Assembly (NCBI GenBank): GCA_035542775.1
Contig: DATKKX010000075.1
Location: 1-5,547, forward strand
Source of the DNA: DATKKX01 sp035542775
GTDB taxonomy: Bacteria; Planctomycetota; Phycisphaerae; UBA1845; UTPLA1
DNA: 5,547 nucleotides
Reading direction: 5' to 3'
Numbering within the stretch: position 1 is the stretch's first letter; every line of letters starts with the position of its first letter. Below, piece by piece: positions 1 to 5,547 of this stretch. Made by a program: the position numbers and the translations under genes. The notes beneath the pieces were generated by a model. The model had not been told where the DNA came from. It searched no databases and worked only from the letters and a program-made list of their open reading frames with translations.

Positions 1-1
1 C

Positions 2-601
2 ATCTCCGCCGCCGTCGGCGCTGTCCTGCTCACCGCGGCGGCCTACCGCACCTACAAATGGTGGCTGGCCGCGGGCTCCGTTCTCGTCCTCTTCACCCTG
101 GCAACGATCTTTCAGCTCGGACGCGGCGACCTGCGGCGCTATCTCCCCACGCCCGACCAGGCCGGACCGCCCATCAAGGGCGACATGATCGGCGGGCTGG
201 TCAGCAAGAATCAGCAGATCAGCAACCTCTATCCGCAATGGGACGACCAGATACGCAACATGGGGGAGAAGCTCACCACCGAGTTGAAGCAGCTCGGCCC
301 CATCCGCTGGCTGTTGCCGGTCGTGGCCGCGATCCTCGGGGGGCTCCTGGCCTTCTGGGCCTTGCGAGTCTTCGCGGTCATATGGCTGGGCTTTCTCGGC
401 GCGTTCATCACCGTGATCGGCGGATGCGCCTTCCTCTGCGCCCACTGGCCGGACTGGCGGACAGATCTGTTCGCCCGCCCGCAGATTCCCGCCGCCACCG
501 CTATGGGACTGTGGTTGCTCGGTCTCATATTGCAGGCCAAGGAGGCCCGGCTACCACAGAAGAAGCCCGGCGCCGCCGCCAAAGATTCCCCCAAATCGTA
601 G
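2..601 (+). CDS. Multipass membrane protein, DUF4203/TMEM198-like (5' truncated)
   Basis: The reading frame is open from the first bases of the window to a TAG at 599-601, giving 199 visible residues; the start codon lies upstream. An internal ATG at 185 is not a likely start, because the frame before it encodes membrane helices. Hydrophobic segments fall near visible residues 3-14 (cut), 20-38, 103-121, 123-146 and 162-178. A polar stretch of about 60 residues (40-101) separates the first pair from the last three. The tail (179-199) is Lys/Ala/Pro-rich and probably cytosolic. Residues 114-140, beginning GLLAFWALRVF, have the Gly-Leu...Arg-hydrophobic-Gly pattern of DUF4203/TMEM198-like helices, also seen in the next gene. 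That family link is an inference from pattern only. No catalytic motif is visible and the function is unknown. The next gene on the same strand starts 84 bases downstream, so the two may share a transcript. Confidence 0.75.
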   Translation: MSAAVGAVLLTAAAYRTYKWWLAAGSVLVLFTLATIFQLGRGDLRRYLPTPDQAGPPIKGDMIGGLVSKNQQISNLYPQWDDQIRNMGEKLTTELKQLGPIRWLLPVVAAILGGLLAFWALRVFAVIWLGFLGAFITVIGGCAFLCAHWPDWRTDLFARPQIPAATAMGLWLLGLILQAKEARLPQKKPGAAAKDSPKS

Positions 602-685
602 ATTAGTACAGTCGGTGCAACCGGAACGATCGGCGCCGGGTATCCAGCGTGATGCGGACCGTCACCGACACGGGGAAATGGGCAT

Positions 686-1333
686 ATGCAACAGGTTATT
701 ACGCGCCTAGGTGAGTTGGGACCAACCGGGGCCGTAGTGCTGGTGGTCGCGGGCCTGGTATACGGCCTCTTTGGCTGGAGAATTGTGCGCTATCTGGCGA
801 TCGCCGACGCGGCCCTGGCGGCCCTCTTGATCGGGATGATGCTTCAGGACTGCCAGGAAGACAACGGAGCCATCGGGCTGCCGGCATGGTCGGTGACCTT
901 TGTGCTCCTCATCGCCCTCCCGTGGCTGGCCTGGCGATATCCCAAATGGGCCGTGGCCGCGATGGCCGGCGCGGTCGGCTTTCTCCTGGTGCAGGTCCCG
1001 CTCATCGACAGCGACCTGCCCGCGTCAGTCTATATCCTGCTCGGTTCGCTGGGCTGCGGGCTGGCGATGGCCATGCACCTGACCCTGTTTCAGAAAACGG
1101 CCGTCTTCGTGACCGGCGTGCAGGGCGGATGGTTCTGCGTTGGGGCAATCGTGGCCGCCGCCTCCGATCCGCGGAGCTTCGGAGCGCTGCTCTGCGCCGC
1201 AATCCAGGCTCACGACTACGTCTTCCCGGTTATGGCCATGGTGCTGTCGGTCATGCTGATATCGCTGCAACTGGCCGACATGGAGCAGACCGCGGGGGTG
1301 AACACGCAGGAGGAATCGAGGGCCAAGTGCTGA
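686..1333 (+). CDS. Multipass membrane protein, DUF4203/TMEM198-like
   Basis: This is a complete 215-residue integral membrane protein. The ATG at 686 has a purine-rich GGGGAAA at 672-678, a usable ribosome binding site. About seven hydrophobic helices lie near residues 14-29, 33-53, 69-83, 88-106, 113-132, 138-159 and 178-197, followed by a short polar tail. Residues 23-50, beginning GLVYGLFGWRIVRY, and the FQKTAVFVTGVQGG segment at 135-148 resemble the membrane repeat of DUF4203/TMEM198-type proteins. This is pattern recognition, not a search result. There is no signal peptide separate from the first helix, no enzymatic motif and no conserved transporter signature that I recognise. It follows another membrane protein with a similar Gly-Leu...Arg helix pair. 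A strong terminator begins 79 bases after its stop codon, so it is probably the last gene of its transcript. Its role is unknown. Confidence 0.85.
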   Translation: MQQVITRLGELGPTGAVVLVVAGLVYGLFGWRIVRYLAIADAALAALLIGMMLQDCQEDNGAIGLPAWSVTFVLLIALPWLAWRYPKWAVAAMAGAVGFLLVQVPLIDSDLPASVYILLGSLGCGLAMAMHLTLFQKTAVFVTGVQGGWFCVGAIVAAASDPRSFGALLCAAIQAHDYVFPVMAMVLSVMLISLQLADMEQTAGVNTQEESRAKC

Positions 1334-1368
1334 CGCGGCCTTGAGCTGAGCACCCTGACTGGCGAATC

Positions 1369-1401
1369 ACAGACCACCCCTTGCTGGCGTGAATGGTCTG
1401 T
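1369..1401. repeat. Perfect 8-bp inverted repeat (hairpin) before the terminator
   Basis: ACAGACCA at 1369-1376 is exactly complementary to TGGTCTGT at 1394-1401, with a 17-base loop. It lies 35 bases after the stop of the upstream membrane-protein gene and 11 bases before the terminator stem. Only a short run (TCTTT) follows it on the + strand, so alone it would be a poor rho-independent terminator. It could be an auxiliary 3'-end hairpin or a dyad bound by a protein. The base pairing is seen directly; any role is inferred. Confidence 0.45.
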
Positions 1402-1412
1402 CTTTGCAGATG

Positions 1413-1446
1413 GCCCCTGGCGATGAGCCGGGGGCTCTTGTCTTTT
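1413..1446 (+). terminator. Rho-independent terminator for the membrane-protein genes
   Basis: A 9-bp GC-rich stem is formed by GCCCCTGGC (1413-1421) and GCCGGGGGC (1427-1435) around a five-base loop, GATGA. It is followed by the T-rich run TCTTGTCTTTT (1436-1446). The single non-Watson-Crick pair (T1418 with G1430) is a G-U wobble in + strand RNA but would be an A-C mismatch in - strand RNA. This, with the T-run side, shows that it serves + strand transcription. It sits 79 bases past the stop codon at 1333, where the two convergent transcription units meet. Confidence 0.8.
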
Positions 1447-1480
1447 CTGCAAGCCGGCCGGCATCTCTCGCCGAGCGGCT

Positions 1481-1506
1481 CGGGCAAACCCGGCTATCCT
1501 TGCCCG
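1481..1506 (-). repeat. Inverted repeat after the GNAT gene, possible weak 3'-end hairpin
   Basis: CGGGCAA (1481-1487) and TTGCCCG (1500-1506) form a perfect 7-bp dyad with a 12-base loop. In - strand orientation it begins 14 bases after the stop codon of the acetyltransferase gene (1521). No T-run follows it on the - strand, so it is not a classic intrinsic terminator. It could protect the 3' end of the operon transcript or assist factor-dependent termination. In DNA this GC-rich, a 7-bp dyad may also be chance. Confidence 0.3.
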
Positions 1507-1520
1507 CAGCAATGGTTCAA

Positions 1521-2597
1521 TCATGTGTTGTCGGAGTCCCCGAACGTCAGGTGCCAATCCGCAAGTCGTGACGGCAGTCGGTGCAGGCCCGGCAAACCGG
1601 TGGGACGAAACACGAAGTGGAATTGCTTCGGCAACCACTTGGGCGGTGGGCACCTGTAACCCTCCGCCCGCAACGCGTCCTCCATCATCGCGCTGGTGGC
1701 TTGGCACGCGATCAGGCCAAGGCCTCGGGCTCGCAGCTCGGTTTCCGCTTCGCGCAGGAGGCGGCGAACCACCGGCACTCCGCCGCGGCCGACAACATCG
1801 AGCACCATGCCGACATACAGCCCCATTCGCCGGCCGACGGAAGTCACCACGGCGCCGGCCAGACGGCCGCCCTGCCGCGCCACAAGCGTCCGGTAGGCGG
1901 AGCCGTGCTTGGCACCATAGCGCCAGTTCCAGTACGCCGCCGTCCGGCGAAGCATGAGCGCGTCGCACTCGCCGGCAAACTCGTCGAACACCCCGTCGAG
2001 TTCGGCGGGAACGAGGTCCGCCGGCTCGCAGACGAGGTCGCTCCCTCCGAAAGAGTCGCCTCGCGGCCGGAAGAACGCCTGCGACAAGGGCCCCAGCACC
2101 GCGGCGGGCAGGCGGCTGATCCTCGGAGCCAGCGCCGCCGCTCCATCCGCGATCTTCAGCCACACCGGAACGGGGCCCGGTGAAATCCAGTCGCCGAACT
2201 TCATAAAGCCGGGCATGGATTCGTCATTCGGCATGGTCATGCTGAACAGCGCTCCGCATCGCGCGGAATGCTCGTTCGAGCTGTCGATGAGCGAGCGAAA
2301 CACGCCCCGGCGGCGATGGTCGGGATGGGTGAGCACGCCTGTGTACATCGCCCCTTTGAGCCGTGCCTTACCCCACTGCCAATCGAACACCGAAAGCGGC
2401 TGAATGCCGATGGGCTTCCCCTGGCATTCCGACATGAGGATCTCGGCCCGGAAGCCCGCTTCGTTCAGGTAGCGCCACCGCCAGTAGGCTTCATTGAGCT
2501 CCTGATGCTCCTCGCCGTGGACGGCGCGAACCAGTTGCAGTACGGCGGCGGTTTCGTCGGGTCGGGCGGGTCGGTTTGTCCAGTATGGCGTCGGCAT
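1521..2597 (-). CDS. GNAT-family acetyltransferase with two GNAT-like halves
   Basis: This 358-residue soluble protein probably transfers an acyl group from a CoA or similar donor, plausibly to a sugar or sugar precursor given its neighbours; the substrate is unknown. The N-terminal half (about 10-140) shows a GNAT core: YWRWRY (38-43), a strand with GKPIGIQPL (60-68), then TGVLTHPDHRRRGVFRSLI (86-104), which matches the acetyl-CoA-binding motif A with its R/Q-x-x-G turn. A second half (about 190-335) starts with the matching YWNWRY (222-227), followed by LVARQGGRLAGAVV, but lacks an obvious RRxG loop, so it may be a degenerate GNAT fold. The C-terminus carries WHLTFGDSD (348-356). I chose the ATG at 2597: it has a partial GGA site 6 bases upstream and leaves 50 bases after the glycosyltransferase stop. 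An in-frame ATG at 2696 would add 33 residues of low-complexity, non-GNAT sequence and overlap that gene by 49 bases. It is the last gene of the - strand operon. Confidence 0.85.
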   Translation of the reverse strand: MPTPYWTNRPARPDETAAVLQLVRAVHGEEHQELNEAYWRWRYLNEAGFRAEILMSECQGKPIGIQPLSVFDWQWGKARLKGAMYTGVLTHPDHRRRGVFRSLIDSSNEHSARCGALFSMTMPNDESMPGFMKFGDWISPGPVPVWLKIADGAAALAPRISRLPAAVLGPLSQAFFRPRGDSFGGSDLVCEPADLVPAELDGVFDEFAGECDALMLRRTAAYWNWRYGAKHGSAYRTLVARQGGRLAGAVVTSVGRRMGLYVGMVLDVVGRGGVPVVRRLLREAETELRARGLGLIACQATSAMMEDALRAEGYRCPPPKWLPKQFHFVFRPTGLPGLHRLPSRLADWHLTFGDSDNT

Positions 2598-2647
2598 GGC
2601 TGATCCGGCATGACTGCCGCCGGGAAGGCCCCTGTGGCCGTGGACGA

Positions 2648-3871
2648 TCAACGACGTTGCGGCAAACAACCCTCGAAGACGCCTGCCAGTTGGCATGCGA
2701 TCATCTTGCGGTCGTACTTGCTCCAGGCAACCTCGCGGGCATGACGGCCCACGGCGGCACGCTCCTCGGGATGGTCAGCCCAGTGCCTGATCTTCGCGGC
2801 CAGGTCCTCGGCCGAGCCCGGTTCGCTGGCCAGCCCCACGCCGTCGGCCTCGACCATCTCCGCCGTCGTGCCGGGGAAGTTCACAATGCTGGGCAGACCG
2901 GCAAACATATAATCGAAAATCTTGTTGGGCGTCACCCAGCGCGGCCGCGTGATCTGTTTCAAGATCATCAGGCCGATATGGCACGCCACGAGAATACCGG
3001 GCAGCTTGAGCTTGGGTACGGAATCCAGGAGGAACACGTTGGTGAGTTTCCGATCCGCCGCCATCGCCTTGAGACCTTCGCGCATCTTGCCCTCGCCGAT
3101 CATTGCGATAGCGATATCCGGCCGATCTCGAAGGTGCTCCGCGGCGTCAATCAGTTGCGCCAAGCCGTTGGCATCGCCGTGGGCGCCGGTGTAAACCGCG
3201 ATGGTCTTGCCGGCGAGCCCGTTCCGCTCGATGTACTCGTGATCCGGCTGGGCACTTTTGAACAAGGAACCATCGGCTCCGAGAAGGATGGTCTCCAGCC
3301 GGGCGGGATCAAACCCCCGCTCCAGCAACCGGTCGTGAAAACCCTTTGACACCAACAGGATCTTCCGGGCTTTCTTGTAGCAGAACAGCTCCAGCATCTC
3401 CCAGATCTTGTATTGCAGGCCCTGCTTGATTCGGCCGGCGGCCAGCAAATCCTCCGGCCACAGATCACGAACCTCGAAAACGTACGGTATTCGCAGGATG
3501 GCCGATGCGATCCGGGCCGGAATGCCGACCGTCGGGGGCGTGCTGGTGGCGAAGATCAGATCGGCGCATCGCTCGCGGAGGCACCCAATCGTCGCAATGG
3601 CGGCAAACTTCATCCAGCACCACAACCGCGCCGGCACCTTCAGCTTATTGCTGTAATGGGCTCGACAAATGACCACCTTGATGCCGTCTATCCACTCGGT
3701 GCGGGAGAGCTTCCACCAGGGCGGCGGCGCCAGCGAGCTCTGGTCGTGCACCCCGCAAATCATCGTCACCTGATGTCCCATCTCGACTAGGTATTTGCTC
3801 ACGTCATAGCTGCGCGTGCCGCTGGTGCCCTCGTTGGTGACAAAGTACTGGTGAATATAGATCAGTTTCAT
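2648..3871 (-). CDS. Glycosyltransferase family 4-type, WbuB-like (GT-B fold)
   Basis: This 407-residue enzyme is predicted to transfer a sugar from a nucleotide-sugar donor to a lipid-linked or growing polysaccharide acceptor at the cytoplasmic face of the membrane. The N-terminal Rossmann half begins KLIYIHQYF (2-10), with the Gly-rich GTSGTR loop at 15-20 and the EVRDLWPED signature (133-141) typical of WbuB-like family-4 enzymes. The C-terminal half has VYTGAHGDANGL (226-237), GEG (259-261) and the donor-binding region TPNKIFDYMFAGLPSIV (314-330). In that region the usual FEYM glutamate is Asp320, a conservative change. Length is normal for the family and there is no signal peptide. The ATG at 3871 lies 12 bases after the stop of the lyase-like gene; GGAG in that gene's last codons is about 15 bases upstream, a long but possible spacing. 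The tight packing suggests co-transcription and translational coupling. Donor and acceptor are not predictable from sequence alone. Confidence 0.92.
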   Translation of the reverse strand: MKLIYIHQYFVTNEGTSGTRSYDVSKYLVEMGHQVTMICGVHDQSSLAPPPWWKLSRTEWIDGIKVVICRAHYSNKLKVPARLWCWMKFAAIATIGCLRERCADLIFATSTPPTVGIPARIASAILRIPYVFEVRDLWPEDLLAAGRIKQGLQYKIWEMLELFCYKKARKILLVSKGFHDRLLERGFDPARLETILLGADGSLFKSAQPDHEYIERNGLAGKTIAVYTGAHGDANGLAQLIDAAEHLRDRPDIAIAMIGEGKMREGLKAMAADRKLTNVFLLDSVPKLKLPGILVACHIGLMILKQITRPRWVTPNKIFDYMFAGLPSIVNFPGTTAEMVEADGVGLASEPGSAEDLAAKIRHWADHPEERAAVGRHAREVAWSKYDRKMIACQLAGVFEGCLPQRR

Positions 3872-3883
3872 GCTGAGGTCAGG

Positions 3884-5547
3884 CTACTCCAGGCGGATGT
3901 CCGTCACGAAACGAATCGGCAACTGGCCGCAGGCCGTTACCTCCAGCGTCGGCCGGGGGTCCAGGGCCCCATAGTACACCGAAGACCATCCCGCAATTCG
4001 GTCGTCGCCGGCCACTCCTCGATAAACCCGCATCCGCAGTCCGGGAATGCCGCTGACGGTCAATACTACATCGCCATTTGGCACGCGCAACTCCAGACGG
4101 CCGCGGGATTCATCGAGAACGTATTCACCGTCCGCTAGATGCCACCGCAGCGCCAGGTCGTGCCGCCCGCCGCCCAATAACTCATCAATCACTCGCCAAT
4201 CCGACCGGCTCACCAACTCCACCGACCGACGATGCATCACATGCCATGGCGGCCGGTCATACGCATAGTGCTCACCCTGCCAGAAATCGGCGCGATGCTC
4301 CAGGCACCGGGCCTTGGGCCAGGGCAGCCACAGGAATCGCGAGGCCAGCTCCATCGGCCCGCTCGCGTCGACCTCCACCGTGTTGTGGCCCTGAATGTCA
4401 GCCAAGGCCCGCTCCATCGCCGGGCGCTCGGGCACATAGTACTTGTACGTCCCGCTGTCTCCCAGCACGTTCACCCCCTTGTGCCAGAGATCCAGGTGCA
4501 GCATGTCGACGTGCGCGGGGCGGTCGCGATAGCTGTGGCAGCGGATCATGCACCAGGTGTCGCCGGATCGAAGCGTGTAATACCCGCCCGCGTCAAACCG
4601 TCGCGATGCTGGCGCGGACGAGCATCGCCGCGCGGTCAGCGCCTCTGCCCCGAACAGCCACACCGCCATTTCGTCCCACGGACCGGCGCCGAGGACCAGG
4701 TGCCCCGTGGCTTGATATCGGGCGGCCTGAACCGTCGGGCGATAATCGGTGTAATCGCAGGCCGCCAGCGGCAGGACTATCGCACCGTCGTTGGCCCCGT
4801 AGTTCGGAACGCACCCGCTGGTCAGGTCCAGCATCTCGAACAGAAATTCGCCCGCCCGGGCCACTCGATCAGCGACCGATCGCGAAAACGGCGCCCCGTT
4901 CAACTCCGCAAGCCGAATGATCCACATGCAGTCGTGCAGCATGACGCGATGGTAATTCATCGATTGCTGCACGAAGCTGCCGTCATCGTAGATCTGCCGC
5001 GGAATCTCCTGCTCCAGCACGCGGCGCCCCAGCGCATGCCATGCTCCGGCCTTCTTCAGCTCCGGGAACAGCAGCGCCGTGGTCACCAGTCCCACCGCCT
5101 CGCTGAGGGCGTGGTTGTTCTTCTGCGAAACGGCGTAAGCGATGTTGCCGGCGATCCGGCCGGCCTGCACCGCGATCATCCTGACCATGTCGATCACGCG
5201 ATTGCCGTGCGTGGCCGGCGAATTCCAGAAGGCGTGCAGCGCAAAGCACCACGCCATGGTTCGAAAGGCCGTCTCCTGGCCGCATTTCCAGTTCGGCCCC
5301 ATGTTCGGCGGATTCTGGCGGCACCAGGATTCGAACAGGCTCCAGAACGCCTCCGCATACTTCTCATCGCCCGTCAGCGCATACGCCCGCCCCAGCCAGT
5401 ACGCGCAGCCGAACCGCGACGGCTCCCACACGTCTTTGATGTCGCCGAAGACCGGCGAAAAAGTGGGCGTGTCGCACCAGTGCCTGTGGGCATCACGCCG
5501 CCCTCCCGTCAAGGGGTTCAACAACCAGTCCGGCGGCCAGCCCAGAT
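3884..5547 (-). CDS. Heparinase II/III-family protein, putative polysaccharide lyase (N-terminus missing)
   Basis: The frame is open from the right edge to a TAG at 3884-3886, giving 553 visible residues; the true start lies outside the window. A TTG at 5522-5524 is not a plausible start, because residues before it (GWPPDW) already fit the family. An alpha-helical barrel domain (about 8-280) contains NPLTG, DIKDVWEPSRF and GRAYALTGDEKYAEAFW, as in Hepar_II_III N-terminal regions. A beta-rich C-terminal domain (about 310-553) follows. Candidate catalytic or substrate-site residues are KNNHALSEA (142-150), QQSMNYHR (193-200), RPAHVDMLHLDLW (342-354) and GHNTVEVD (386-393). These provide the Asn, Tyr and His positions used by the family for beta-elimination of uronate-containing glycans. 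It leads a row with a glycosyltransferase and an acetyltransferase, so it more likely processes or edits a made polymer than degrades a nutrient. A signal peptide cannot be assessed. The substrate is unknown. Confidence 0.9.
   Translation of the reverse strand, partial: LGWPPDWLLNPLTGGRRDAHRHWCDTPTFSPVFGDIKDVWEPSRFGCAYWLGRAYALTGDEKYAEAFWSLFESWCRQNPPNMGPNWKCGQETAFRTMAWCFALHAFWNSPATHGNRVIDMVRMIAVQAGRIAGNIAYAVSQKNNHALSEAVGLVTTALLFPELKKAGAWHALGRRVLEQEIPRQIYDDGSFVQQSMNYHRVMLHDCMWIIRLAELNGAPFSRSVADRVARAGEFLFEMLDLTSGCVPNYGANDGAIVLPLAACDYTDYRPTVQAARYQATGHLVLGAGPWDEMAVWLFGAEALTARRCSSAPASRRFDAGGYYTLRSGDTWCMIRCHSYRDRPAHVDMLHLDLWHKGVNVLGDSGTYKYYVPERPAMERALADIQGHNTVEVDASGPMELASRFLWLPWPKARCLEHRADFWQGEHYAYDRPPWHVMHRRSVELVSRSDWRVIDELLGGGRHDLALRWHLADGEYVLDESRGRLELRVPNGDVVLTVSGIPGLRMRVYRGVAGDDRIAGWSSVYYGALDPRPTLEVTACGQLPIRFVTDIRLE

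Noticed and set aside
58..606. Open frame of 182 codons on the + strand overlapping the first membrane protein
   Set aside because: It is Arg/Pro/His-rich with no hydrophobic pattern or motif. The alternative frame (2-601) encodes clear membrane helices and runs in from the window edge, so this one is a high-GC shadow.
602..685. Possible promoter between the two membrane-protein genes
   Set aside because: I found no pair of boxes with acceptable spacing, only scattered weak matches. The 84-base gap is compatible with co-transcription.
1453..1462. GCCGGCCGGC palindrome near the terminator
   Set aside because: It is a ten-base self-complementary GC string with no loop, common by chance in DNA of this composition.
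1216..2163. Open frame of 315 codons on the - strand
   Set aside because: Its product is Arg/Ala/Gly-rich low-complexity sequence. It overlaps the GNAT gene in another frame, crosses the terminator and runs antisense into the second membrane-protein gene.
2576..3349. Open frame of 257 codons on the + strand
   Set aside because: It is antisense to the glycosyltransferase, whose motifs are unmistakable. No domain pattern is visible in its translation.
4078..4920. Open frame of 280 codons on the + strand
   Set aside because: It is antisense to the heparinase-family gene, and its translation is Arg/Pro/Ala/Thr-rich, typical of a GC-rich shadow.
5522..5524. TTG as start codon of the heparinase-family gene
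   Set aside because: The frame remains open to the window edge, and the residues before it (GWPPDW) continue the family pattern. The family also normally has a longer N-terminal region.

Overview
The window is GC-rich bacterial DNA with strongly G/C-ending codons. It holds parts of two gene groups that converge on a short intergenic region at about 1334-1520. The proteins fit an environmental, polysaccharide-producing bacterium such as a planctomycete. That guess rests on gene style only; no marker gene is present and taxonomy cannot be settled here.

Left part, + strand (2-1333): two consecutive multipass membrane proteins. The first enters from outside the window and lacks its N-terminus; the second is complete (215 aa). 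Each carries a Gly-rich helix pair with a Gly-Leu...Arg pattern that resembles DUF4203/TMEM198-type membrane domains, so they may be distant relatives. Their function is unknown. They are separated by 84 bases with no convincing promoter and are probably co-transcribed. A rho-independent terminator (1413-1446) follows the second gene, and a perfect 8-bp inverted repeat lies just before that terminator.

Right part, - strand (5547 down to 1521): three genes in a tight row, read right to left. They encode a heparinase II/III-family protein (N-terminus outside the window), a family-4-type glycosyltransferase of the WbuB kind, and a protein with two GNAT-like acetyltransferase halves. Gaps are 12 and 50 bases, as in an operon. 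The set looks like the distal end of a cell-surface or extracellular polysaccharide cluster. The glycosyltransferase would add a sugar to the growing repeat unit, the GNAT protein could acylate a sugar or a precursor, and the lyase-like protein could trim or process the polymer. Substrates cannot be read from the sequence. The promoter of this operon lies outside the window.

I saw no tRNA, rRNA, CRISPR array, transposase or attachment site. I also found no clear evidence of a wholly new system. The items most worth a second look are the stacked hairpins at 1369-1452, the duplicated GNAT architecture and the paired membrane proteins.
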